In this document: one piece after another, positions 50,436-57,848 of the stretch
Layout of the letters: each line of letters begins with the position of its first letter
Position numbering within the stretch: the first letter of the stretch is position 1
Assembly (NCBI GenBank): GCA_002344425.1
Contig: DDTV01000037.1
Span: 1 to 61,491 of the forward strand
Source: Candidatus Falkowbacteria bacterium UBA2355
GTDB lineage: Bacteria; Patescibacteriota; Patescibacteriia; Patescibacteriales; Patescibacteriaceae
Reading direction: 5' to 3'
DNA: 61,491 nucleotides
Notes under the pieces: generated by a model
The model's input: the letters and a program-made list of their open reading frames with translations, nothing else
Database searches by the model: none
Told to the model about the DNA's origin: nothing
Program-made: the position numbers and the translations under genes

Positions 50436-50600
50436 ATGACCACTGCCGTGTGCCCTTTGTGCCATAGCGACGTCATCGTCGATGACGAAGCATATGAGCA
50501 CGATTTAGTGACCTGTGCTAATTGCATGACCGATTTAGAGATAACTTCTCTGACGCCTCTGACTTTAGCGGCGCTTAGCGAAGACGAAAGCCCTGCTTAA
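50436..50600 (+). CDS. LysW-like zinc-ribbon mini-protein (54 residues)
   Basis: A short gene easily missed by size cut-offs. The 54 residues form one zinc ribbon with ligands C6-x2-C9 and C27-x2-C30, and the typical LysW layout: CPLC, VDDEAYEHDLVTCANC, then DLEITSLTPLTLAAL. LysW is the amino-group carrier in lysine/arginine synthesis, loaded on a C-terminal Glu (EDWGE). Here the protein ends SEDESPA without that Glu, and no lys genes are near, so carrier function is doubtful. It overlaps the 3' end of murD by 26 bp on opposite strands. Confidence 0.75.
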   Translation: MTTAVCPLCHSDVIVDDEAYEHDLVTCANCMTDLEITSLTPLTLAALSEDESPA

Positions 50601-51888
50601 ATTGCTGGCCGCGATCTTTATAGTTTTTGAACACGCCGAAGCTAGCACAGGCCGGCGATAAAAGAATAATGTCGCCGGAGGTGGCTTTTTCCTCGGCGGC
50701 CCTTAAGGCTTTGGACATGCTGTCGGTAACGACAGTATTTTTTTTAGGCCAATTAACTTTTTTCAAAGCTGTTAAGAGACGATTCGTACCTTGTCCCTTG
50801 AATAGGACAATAAATTTTACTCGACGCTTAATTAAGCTGGCTAGTTTATTGAAGTTTGATCCTTTGTCAGCCCCGCCGGCCAGAAGAATAATCGGTTGAT
50901 CAAAAGAAGCCAGCGCGGTAATCGTCGAATCGGGCACAGTCGCAAAGCTGTCATTGTAATAAGTAAGCCCTTTTTTTTTGCCGATTAATTCCAAGCGATG
51001 TTCGAGGCCTTTGAAATTCTTTACCGCCGTGGCGATGACTTTAGGAGGAGTGCCTGCGGCTTTAGCGGCTAATTCAGCCGCGGCAATATTTTCTTTGTTG
51101 TGTTGACCCGGCAAAGCGGTCGGTAATTTAGATGTTTTAAAATAAAGCAATTTGCCGGCGGTTTTTTTTATTTTGGATTTGAGTTTATAGTTGACGATAA
51201 ACAAATCGCTTTTTCTTTGAGCGTCGGAGATTTTTAATTTTGATTTCCAGTAATGACTTAGGGTCGGATGATAATTCGGATTATTAGGGTCGGCCGGCTT
51301 CAAATGTTCCGGCCCGAAATTGGTTAAAACGGCAATTTTGGGGCTGGTCTTCATGTCCTCAAGTTGAAAGCTCGAAAGCTCGAGAACCAGCCAGTCGGTT
51401 TTTTTGATTTTTGAAATAAAAGAAAAAGGCGCTACGCCGATATTGCCGCCGAGCCAAACTCGCTTCCGGCCGGCTTTAAGGATTTGATAGATTAAACTGG
51501 CAGTCGTGCCCTTGCCCTTGGTGCCGGTAACGCCGATTATGTTTTGGCTCGGAGATAATTGCATAAATAATTCCATCGGAGAAATCAGCGTGACTGATTT
51601 TTTGTTTAAAGCGCGACGTAGTGAAGAATTGAAATGCGCTCCGGGCGATTTAAGAATCAAAGAAAATTTACTCAAATGTTCAATTGAGCGGGTATCATGT
51701 TCCCATTTTACATTCTGCCATTTTTTAATTTTAGGAAAGCGTTTTTGCAACTCAGCTTTGCTTTGTTTTTCAAAAACGGTAATCGGCGCCGTAATTTTTT
51801 TAGACAATAAATAATCGAGCAGAGCATAATGCTCGGCGCCTAAGCCGATTAGGGCGATAGTTTCTTGATTGAGTTGCTTGAGCGTCAT
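50575..51888 (-). CDS. murD: UDP-N-acetylmuramoylalanine-D-glutamate ligase (MurD)
   Basis: MurD adds D-Glu to UDP-MurNAc-L-Ala in peptidoglycan synthesis. I choose the ATG at 51888, which overlaps the polA stop as ATGA; a start at 51909 would lie inside polA. The 437 residues show the P-loop GVTGTKGKGTT near 117-127, LVLELSSFQLE near 164, and the C-terminal domain with ILLAGGADKGSNF. NFGPEHLKP replaces the usual N-x3-DH-x-D, with a small insertion after it. Its 3' end overlaps the LysW-like gene. Confidence 0.92.
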   Translation of the reverse strand: MTLKQLNQETIALIGLGAEHYALLDYLLSKKITAPITVFEKQSKAELQKRFPKIKKWQNVKWEHDTRSIEHLSKFSLILKSPGAHFNSSLRRALNKKSVTLISPMELFMQLSPSQNIIGVTGTKGKGTTASLIYQILKAGRKRVWLGGNIGVAPFSFISKIKKTDWLVLELSSFQLEDMKTSPKIAVLTNFGPEHLKPADPNNPNYHPTLSHYWKSKLKISDAQRKSDLFIVNYKLKSKIKKTAGKLLYFKTSKLPTALPGQHNKENIAAAELAAKAAGTPPKVIATAVKNFKGLEHRLELIGKKKGLTYYNDSFATVPDSTITALASFDQPIILLAGGADKGSNFNKLASLIKRRVKFIVLFKGQGTNRLLTALKKVNWPKKNTVVTDSMSKALRAAEEKATSGDIILLSPACASFGVFKNYKDRGQQFKQGFRLR

Positions 51889-54686
51889 ATTTTTTTCATT
51901 ACTTCCCAATTTTTTCCACGTTTGGCTTCGACAACCACCGGTACGGATAATTTTATAACATTTTCCATCAGCCGCTTGAGTTTGGGAACAACTTCATCAA
52001 TCACTTTGGGTTCGGCCTCGAAGACCAATTCATCATGGACTTGTAAGAGCATAGCGACGGTCTTCGGATATGAAATATCAAGCATTTTCTTTATTTCAAT
52101 CATGGCAAGCTTGATTATATCGGCATTAGAGCCTTGAATCGGGGCGTTAACCGCCATTCGTTCGGCACCTTTGCGAATCATGGCATTTTGCGCATTAATT
52201 TCAGGCAAATAGCGCTTGCGACCGAAGATAGTTTCAACATAGCCGTCACGTCGAGCTTTCTCAAGGGTCGAGTCAATATAGGTTCGGACATTGCCATAGG
52301 CGGCAAAATAGCCGTCGATAAAAGCCCGGGCTTCCTCATAGGGAATATCGGCTGTCTGAGCTAGGCCGTGGGGACCTTGGCCGTAAAGAATGCCGAAATT
52401 CACCGCTTTGGCTTTGCGGCGCAATTCCGGCGTGACTTTATCAAGCTTAATTTGATTGATGGCGGCCGCCGTAACCGTGTGAATATCTTGATTCTTTTTA
52501 AAAGCTTCAATCAGCCCCTTGTCCTTAGAAAGATGGGCGGCAATACGCAATTCAATTTGCGAATAATCAAGGCTCAATAATTCATAGCCTTTGCGCGGAA
52601 TAAAACCATGTCTAATTTTCCTTCCCATTTGAGTGCGAATCGGAATATTTTGCAGATTCGGATCAACTGATGACAGTCTTCCGGTCGCGGCGATTGTTTG
52701 ATTGAAAGTCGTATGAACGCGCTTGGTGACGGGATTGACGAGCAGTGGCAAAGTTTTAACATAAGTTGATGATAATTTGCTTAATTCTCGATAAGTTAGA
52801 ATCAAATCAATGACCGGATGAGCGCCCTTTAATTTCAATAATTCTTCGGCGCCGGTGGAAATTCCGGTTTTGGTTCTAGATAATCCGGCAGTGGAAATTT
52901 TTAGCTTATTGAAAAGCACCTCTTGCATTTGCTTGGGCGAAGCAATATTAAATTGCATGTCGCAAAGTTTCCAGATGGATTTTTCTATTTTAGAAATTTC
53001 CTTATCAAGCTCTTTATCAAGTTCGGCGAAGAAGGCAGTATCAAGGCCGATGCCGCTAAGTTCCATATCGATTAAACAGTCGGTCAGCGGCATTTCAATT
53101 CGTTTGAACAAATCATTTAATTTTTGTTTTTTTAATTCCTTTTCAAGTATGGTAAATAGACGGAAGGTTATATCCGCATCTTCACAGGCATAAGAGCCGA
53201 GCCGCTCAACTGGAACCGTTGAAAATTCCAATTTTGTTTTGCCTTGTCCGAGCAATTCACTCGAACTGATTTTTTCAAATTGAAGATAATGCATTGCCAA
53301 GGCATCGAGGCTGTATTGGCGGTTACCGGGGTTAAGGACATAGGCGGCGATCATAGTGTCGAAACCAGCCCCAGCGACATCAATGCCGAATTGTTTTAGT
53401 ATCTTAATATCGAACTTGACGTTGTGGCCGACTTTTTTAACCGCCTTGTCTTCCATAATGCTTTTTAGCTTAAGAAGCCAAGGATGAGGTTTATTGCTTG
53501 ATTGTTTGTTCCAACTTAACAAATCGTTTTTAGGCTTGATGTTAAGCGAGGCTTGGCGCAGGGAAACAAAATAAGCTTCGCCGGCCTTCCAACTGAAACT
53601 CGCGCCGAGCAAATCAGAGGTAAAGGGATCAAGATCGCTTGTTTCAGTATCAAAGGCAAAGCGTTTTTGCAGTTTTAATTTTTTTAAAAAAGCCTCGAAA
53701 GCCTTATCATCGCTGATAAGGGTGTATTTCAAAGTCGAGTCATTACGTTTGAATTTTCCGTCGGTCCTTTCAAGCGTACGTTCGGCCGTAGCCTTTTTCC
53801 CGCCGGTTTCAAGCGCTAAGAGACGAGGAATAAGAGAGCGGAATTCAAGTTCTTGAAATAATTTTAGGGCTTGATCGCGATCAAAACCGCCGAATTTTAA
53901 TTTTTCTTCATCGATATCGAGTTTTATATCGCGCCGGATAGTCGCCAAGTCATGGCTCATCAGCGCTTCGGTCTTATGATCAATTAACAGTTGGCGTATT
54001 CGATCGCTGATTTTTTTGGAGTTTATATTTTTATATAATTTTTCAACCGTGCCGAAGTCGCGCAGAAGTTCAATGGCGGTTTTTTCTCCAATACCTTTGA
54101 CTCCGGGAATATTGTCGCTCGGGTCGCCGCGCAAAGCTTTATATTCCACCATTTGATCAACTTCCAATCCGAAGCGGTCACGGACGGCCGATTCGTCGTA
54201 AACAACGGTGTCCAAAAGACCTCGGCTCATTGTATAAATTTTGGTATGGCTATCGACCAGCTGTAGGGTATCAAGGTCTCCGGTAACAATTATTTTTTCG
54301 GCGTTTTTGACTTTTGTAACCAAGGTTCCAATTACGTCATCAGCCTCGCAGCCTCCGATTTGGAAAGTTGGAATGTTCAAAGTTTCCGCTAATTCTTTGA
54401 CGCGGGGAATTTGAGCATAAAGATCGTCCGGCGCCTTAACTCGGTGGGCCTTATAATCGGAATAAGTCTCGTGCCTGAAATTATGACCTTTTTCATCAAG
54501 CGCCAAGGCAATCATATCCGGCTTCAAGTCTTTAATGGCCTTAAGCAAAAATGAAGCAAAGCCGTAGACGGCATTAACCGGCTCGCCGCTGGTTGTACGC
54601 ATGCTTAAAGGCAGGGCATGAAAACTGCGGTGGATTAAGGCATGACCATCGATAATTAGGAATTTTGGCTTCTTTTTAGGGCTCAT
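51885..54686 (-). CDS. polA: DNA polymerase I with intact proofreading domain
   Basis: The 933 residues have three domains: 5' nuclease (about 1-290, IIDGHALIHRSFHALP, then GDLDTLQL), 3'-5' exonuclease (about 320-510), and polymerase (about 530-933, SLDYSQIELRIAAHLS, KAVNFGILYGQGPHGL and QVHDELVFE). The proofreading motifs are all present: FDTETS, HNVKFD and YACED. A TATAAT with TG extension ends 9 nt before the ATG, giving a near-leaderless mRNA. murD is translationally coupled downstream. Confidence 0.97.
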   Translation of the reverse strand: MSPKKKPKFLIIDGHALIHRSFHALPLSMRTTSGEPVNAVYGFASFLLKAIKDLKPDMIALALDEKGHNFRHETYSDYKAHRVKAPDDLYAQIPRVKELAETLNIPTFQIGGCEADDVIGTLVTKVKNAEKIIVTGDLDTLQLVDSHTKIYTMSRGLLDTVVYDESAVRDRFGLEVDQMVEYKALRGDPSDNIPGVKGIGEKTAIELLRDFGTVEKLYKNINSKKISDRIRQLLIDHKTEALMSHDLATIRRDIKLDIDEEKLKFGGFDRDQALKLFQELEFRSLIPRLLALETGGKKATAERTLERTDGKFKRNDSTLKYTLISDDKAFEAFLKKLKLQKRFAFDTETSDLDPFTSDLLGASFSWKAGEAYFVSLRQASLNIKPKNDLLSWNKQSSNKPHPWLLKLKSIMEDKAVKKVGHNVKFDIKILKQFGIDVAGAGFDTMIAAYVLNPGNRQYSLDALAMHYLQFEKISSSELLGQGKTKLEFSTVPVERLGSYACEDADITFRLFTILEKELKKQKLNDLFKRIEMPLTDCLIDMELSGIGLDTAFFAELDKELDKEISKIEKSIWKLCDMQFNIASPKQMQEVLFNKLKISTAGLSRTKTGISTGAEELLKLKGAHPVIDLILTYRELSKLSSTYVKTLPLLVNPVTKRVHTTFNQTIAATGRLSSVDPNLQNIPIRTQMGRKIRHGFIPRKGYELLSLDYSQIELRIAAHLSKDKGLIEAFKKNQDIHTVTAAAINQIKLDKVTPELRRKAKAVNFGILYGQGPHGLAQTADIPYEEARAFIDGYFAAYGNVRTYIDSTLEKARRDGYVETIFGRKRYLPEINAQNAMIRKGAERMAVNAPIQGSNADIIKLAMIEIKKMLDISYPKTVAMLLQVHDELVFEAEPKVIDEVVPKLKRLMENVIKLSVPVVVEAKRGKNWEVMKKI

Positions 54687-54695
54687 AATAAGCTC

Positions 54696-54701
54696 ATTAT
54701 A
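54696..54701 (-). promoter_or_regulatory. Extended -10 box of polA; near-leaderless
   Basis: Minus strand TGATATAAT, then 9 nt, then the polA ATG at 54686. The leader would be about 2-3 nt. Confidence 0.55.
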
Positions 54702-54711
54702 TCATACATAA

Positions 54712-54754
54712 AAAACCCCGTCCGTCCGCCGATTGGCGGAGAGACGGGGTTTTA
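54712..54754. terminator. Bidirectional terminator with double stem
   Basis: Outer stem aaaaccccgtc / gacggggtttt and inner tccgcc / ggcgga. It lies after the DUF378 gene and upstream of polA, insulating the two minus-strand units. Confidence 0.88.
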
Positions 54755-54764
54755 GAACCGAAAA

Positions 54765-54965
54765 CTAATTCTTCTTGGCGGCGTTGACGATCATGTAAAG
54801 ACCGCTTAGGCCGACCAAGGCGTAAACGATACGAGCCAAAGTGCTCATATCGCCCAATAAAAAGGCAACCAGGTCGAAATTGAAAATGCCGACCAAGCCC
54901 CAGTTAAGGGCGCCGATGACAACTAGTATAAAAGCTACGTTGCCGAGAGGAGTCATTTTATTCAT
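54765..54965 (-). CDS. DUF378-family small membrane protein
   Basis: The 66-residue protein has two membrane helices (about 7-28 and 40-62) and the DUF378 signature: VVIGALNWGLVGIFNFDLVAFL followed by ARIVYALVGLSGLYMI, split here by GDMSTL. The family has no known function. An extended -10 (TGGTATAAT) about 70 nt upstream drives it, and the terminator at 54712 ends it. Confidence 0.88.
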   Translation of the reverse strand: MNKMTPLGNVAFILVVIGALNWGLVGIFNFDLVAFLLGDMSTLARIVYALVGLSGLYMIVNAAKKN

Positions 54966-55034
54966 ATGAATGAAAATGTTTTTAAAATAAGGGGTCGACC
55001 TTTGTTTTGTTAAGGTACTCTAAGAGCCATTTAT

Positions 55035-55040
55035 ATTATA
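55035..55040 (-). promoter_or_regulatory. Extended -10 box of the DUF378 gene
   Basis: Minus strand TGGTATAAT between tRNA-Ala and the DUF378 gene; the expected leader is about 60 nt. Confidence 0.6.
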
Positions 55041-55050
55041 CCATATTTTG

Positions 55051-55123
55051 TGGACCCTACCGGGCTCGAACCGGTCACCCCCGCGTTGCAAACGCGGTGC
55101 TCTACCAAATGAGCTAAGGGCCC
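55051..55123 (-). tRNA. tRNA-Ala (TGC)
   Basis: The minus-strand cloverleaf has acceptor GGGCCCT / AGGGTCC, D arm GCTCATTTGGTAGAGC, anticodon stem CCGCG / CGCGG with loop TTTGCAA (TGC), T arm CCGGTTCGAGCCCGG, and discriminator A. No CCA encoded. Confidence 0.95.
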
Positions 55124-55133
55124 AAGTATTGTA

Positions 55134-55391
55134 TTATAGTTCGGGGTTGCTCCATTTGAGCAAGGGAGAAAGGACAAATTGCAGGAAACCGCCAATCAAT
55201 CCGGTCATAGTAAGCATTCCCAGGAAAAAAATCAAGAGCCCGATTAATTTATAGCCGAGGCGAGAGCCGCCGGAAGTCCCCAATTTATCTTCAAAAAAAT
55301 CAATTCTTCCGAAAAACTCCAGAAGCTTTTCGGATTTAATGGTAATTAAGGCGCCGACCACGACCATGATAAGACCTATAATGAATTTCAT
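55134..55391 (-). CDS. Two-helix membrane protein, hypothetical
   Basis: The 85-residue protein has an N-terminal hydrophobic helix (about 2-18), a polar middle with a charged EFFGRIDFFEDKLG segment, a second helix (about 48-70), and a short tail. No family recognised. It lies 17 nt after the LysM-M23 gene and 10 nt before tRNA-Ala on the same strand, so it probably belongs to that transcript. Function unknown. Confidence 0.65.
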   Translation of the reverse strand: MKFIIGLIMVVVGALITIKSEKLLEFFGRIDFFEDKLGTSGGSRLGYKLIGLLIFFLGMLTMTGLIGGFLQFVLSPLLKWSNPEL

Positions 55392-55408
55392 ACTTTAAAA
55401 ATAACTTA

Positions 55409-56677
55409 TTATCTGACATAGTTCAACGGGTTGTAACGCGCGCCGTTGATCATTACCTCAAAGTGCAAGTGTGAGCCGGTCGATCGTCCGGTCGAGCCCA
55501 TGCCGCCGATATATTGACCCTTGGTGACACGGTTGCCAACTCGGACGTCAAAAGATGATAAGTGAGCATAACGGGTTTGTTTGCCGCCGCCATGGTCAAT
55601 GACGATTTGGTTGCCGTAACCGCCTCGGTTATAACCGACGGTAGTAACTACGCCGGCATCAGCCGCATAAATCGGCGTACCGATTTTGTTGGCGATATCG
55701 ACGCCGGTATGACGCCAAGAATAGTATTGCGTTATGCGATAACCGGCAGTCGGCCAAACCATTCTACCGCCCGAAGGAATAACCGAAGATGGCTTCTTAT
55801 CAGTTATAATTTGTTTCAAACCAGTGGTAACCTGACGACTGACGCTTTGCGCGGGCGTTGCGCTGGCCAATTGGCTGCCTCCCGGAATCAATAATTTTGC
55901 TCCGGCGGCGATTTGATTGGGATTGGATAAACCGTTGGTTTCTAAGATTGATGACTCTTCAATATCATAAAGTCGGGCGATTTGTCCCAAAGTTTGTCCG
56001 CGGCTGACCGTATGGGTTACACCCGAGGAGGGCAGGATGCGCAACTGATTGCCCGGTTTAATCAAGCTGGTCGCTCGCAGATCGTTTTCCCAAAGAATCG
56101 TATTGATGCTGATGCCGAAGCGTCCGGCAATGCCGCTGATGGTATCGCCGGTTTGAACGGTGTAAACAATGGTACCGGTGCGCGCCGGAGCTTTTTCCGG
56201 AGCGGCCTCAGGCGGAGTTTCTTTGGTAAAAAGAGAATAAGTTGGTTCAACCACGGCATGCTCATGAGCTAAACGCCTTTCCAACTTAGCTACTTCAAGG
56301 TTGGGGTAGTCTTCAATTAATTGTTCGTCTTCGACCGAGCCTTCATTAATTAAAAGCGAAAGTTTGGTTTTGCCAACTAATTCGTCAGACGAAACAACAC
56401 CGGCATCAAAAATCAAATTCGAAAGGGCTATAACTATAGCAATAGCCACAACCAGCATATGAATCGTCAAACGGCCGTGCAGGAAATGCGCCAAGCGGGA
56501 AGTTCCCGGCACGTCGTGCGGAGAAGAAATTTTTTTTCCGGCTAAAACATAGAGTCGGTAAGCCGGCACCAAAAGTTTGTCAAAAACAAGCTGTCCCGCC
56601 CAAGCCAGCGGCTTTACCAGTATGATAACAAAAAAAGCGGTTATGAACCTCTTTGTGTGGATGATCAATTTTAGCAA
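55409..56677 (-). CDS. Cell-wall peptidase: two LysM domains and M23 domain
   Basis: The 422-residue protein has N-terminal hydrophobic segments (about 10-30 and 72-92), two LysM repeats that bind glycan (about 168-213, YTVQTGDTISGIAGRFGI; about 217-262, HTVSRGQTLGQIARLYDI), and a C-terminal M23 peptidase domain (about 305-420) with HTGVDIANKIGTPIYAAD and SHLHFEV carrying the zinc ligands. It should cut peptidoglycan cross-bridges or act in division or remodelling. The frame starts with TTG at 56677; no ATG is available upstream in frame, so the start is less certain. Confidence 0.9.
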   Translation of the reverse strand: MLKLIIHTKRFITAFFVIILVKPLAWAGQLVFDKLLVPAYRLYVLAGKKISSPHDVPGTSRLAHFLHGRLTIHMLVVAIAIVIALSNLIFDAGVVSSDELVGKTKLSLLINEGSVEDEQLIEDYPNLEVAKLERRLAHEHAVVEPTYSLFTKETPPEAAPEKAPARTGTIVYTVQTGDTISGIAGRFGISINTILWENDLRATSLIKPGNQLRILPSSGVTHTVSRGQTLGQIARLYDIEESSILETNGLSNPNQIAAGAKLLIPGGSQLASATPAQSVSRQVTTGLKQIITDKKPSSVIPSGGRMVWPTAGYRITQYYSWRHTGVDIANKIGTPIYAADAGVVTTVGYNRGGYGNQIVIDHGGGKQTRYAHLSSFDVRVGNRVTKGQYIGGMGSTGRSTGSHLHFEVMINGARYNPLNYVR

Positions 56678-56719
56678 AGATAACAGTAAACTTACCGCTA
56701 TCCGTTTTATGTTATTACT

Positions 56720-56748
56720 AATATAATTAGCTTTATAACAATTTGCAA
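56720..56748 (-). promoter_or_regulatory. Promoter of the LysM-M23 gene
   Basis: Minus strand TTGCAA (56743-56748), 17-nt spacer, TATATT (56720-56725), about 42 nt before the TTG start. A gcaaacc / ggtttgc stem (56745-56779) just upstream could end the preceding unit but has a poor T tail. Confidence 0.55.
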
Positions 56749-56790
56749 ACCATCATATGATACCATAAAGAAGGTTTGCGGTCAATCGGC

Positions 56791-57048
56791 TTAACGTTTG
56801 CGTTTTGATTTTTTTTCTTCGTCTGATGAAGAGAACAATTCAATCGCTTTGCGCAAGCCGGTAAAAGCAATTTCTAAATAAGAGGCGGTTGAAGTGATTT
56901 TTTCTTTAACTTTATGAATGACTTGATAGGTTTGCTTGAAAGTCATTATCGCATAGTATAAAAACCAAGCGAGAAAGGCGGTTAACCATAAAGCGCAGAG
57001 AGCTAAAACTAGAAAAAGTATGTCTTGGCTGTTGGAAATGAATTGCAT
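56791..57048 (-). CDS. Small membrane protein with basic tail, hypothetical
   Basis: The 85-residue protein has one hydrophobic helix (about 9-34, ILFLVLALCALWLTAFLAWF), an amphipathic helix (about 40-72, VIHKVKEKITSTASYLEIAF) and a Ser/Glu/Lys tail ending KSKRKR. No family recognised. It starts 6 nt after the tRNA-binding protein gene and is the last gene of that minus-strand unit. Function unknown. Confidence 0.65.
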   Translation of the reverse strand: MQFISNSQDILFLVLALCALWLTAFLAWFLYYAIMTFKQTYQVIHKVKEKITSTASYLEIAFTGLRKAIELFSSSDEEKKSKRKR

Positions 57049-57054
57049 ATGATT

Positions 57055-57432
57055 TTAATGTTTAATATATTCGTCGATTGGTTCGCCGATGCGGGCCTCT
57101 TCAAAAACTATGATGCCGGAATGATCGTCACCGACGCCGAGTTCATCAGCGGCGCAGAGCATGCCTTCGGAATCAACGCCGCGAATGGCGGCCTGTTGGA
57201 TAACGGCGCCGGTCGGCAAGGTTGCGCCGACCAAAGCTACCGGAACTAATTGCCCGATAGCAATGTTGGGAGCGCCGCAGACGATTTTCAAGCGGCGACC
57301 GATATCAACCGTTGTTAAGCGCAGGCGATCGGCATTGGGATGAGCTTCGATGTCGACAATCTTGCCGACAACAACCTTAGGAAAGCGGGTGGTTTTGGTT
57401 TTTTTGGCAAACCAAGAAGAAAAAAAAGACAT
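57055..57432 (-). CDS. Stand-alone tRNA-binding OB-fold domain
   Basis: The 125-residue protein is one EMAP-II/Trbp111-like domain (about 17-120): VGKIVDIEAHPNADRLRLTT, then IVCGAPNIAIGQLVPVALVG, then IRGVDSEGMLCAADELGVG. This matches the N-terminal tRNA-binding domain of PheRS beta closely, but no other PheRS sequence follows. Such free domains bind tRNA in structure-specific fashion. A short basic N-terminus (WFAKKTKTTRFPK) may help. Lies 3 nt after the 57436 gene. Confidence 0.85.
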   Translation of the reverse strand: MSFFSSWFAKKTKTTRFPKVVVGKIVDIEAHPNADRLRLTTVDIGRRLKIVCGAPNIAIGQLVPVALVGATLPTGAVIQQAAIRGVDSEGMLCAADELGVGDDHSGIIVFEEARIGEPIDEYIKH

Positions 57433-57435
57433 AAA

Positions 57436-57828
57436 TTATTTTGACCGCAGGCGGTCCGATTCAAGACTTAAAAGTAAAAATTCCAGAGCCGTCAAACAGA
57501 CGATTAAAAGTCCGAGATTCAGCCAGCTGAAAATATCGCGAGAAAATATAAAGAGCAAGGCGCTGATCAAGATGGCGGCGAAAAACCCCTGTCTGAAGGC
57601 GACTAGGACGGAACGTACGATCAGCTCGTGTTTTAGAAAAAGGAAGCGGATGATAAAACCGATGATTGAACCCGTTCCGGTAACCGCCATTATAAGTGTA
57701 ACATAGAACAAAACAATGCCAAGCCAATTGCTGCTTTGCGGGTCAACCATCAAAACTACTATACCAAAGCCGAGCCAGGCGACGAGCGTGGCAATAATCA
57801 TTAAAGCAAGGTAGGTTTTTAGAGTCAT
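57436..57828 (-). CDS. Four-helix membrane protein, hypothetical
   Basis: The 130-residue protein has about four membrane helices (about 5-27, 36-60, 75-95, 98-118) with few charged residues except at the ends. No family recognised. The ATG is preceded by TATAAT with exactly 6 nt between (57835-57840), so a leaderless transcript is predicted. It leads the unit with the tRNA-binding protein. Function unknown. Confidence 0.65.
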   Translation of the reverse strand: MTLKTYLALMIIATLVAWLGFGIVVLMVDPQSSNWLGIVLFYVTLIMAVTGTGSIIGFIIRFLFLKHELIVRSVLVAFRQGFFAAILISALLFIFSRDIFSWLNLGLLIVCLTALEFLLLSLESDRLRSK

Positions 57829-57834
57829 AAGTAT

Positions 57835-57840
57835 ATTATA
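57835..57840 (-). promoter_or_regulatory. -10 box; predicted leaderless start
   Basis: Minus strand TTTACG, 17-nt spacer, TATAAT, then six bases (ATACTT) and the ATG at 57828. Confidence 0.6.
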
Positions 57841-57848
57841 CTGCTTCC

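Noticed and set aside
57055..57432. Truncated pheT pseudogene
   Set aside because: The domain is complete with its own start and stop, is closely spaced with neighbours, and no PheT remnants follow.
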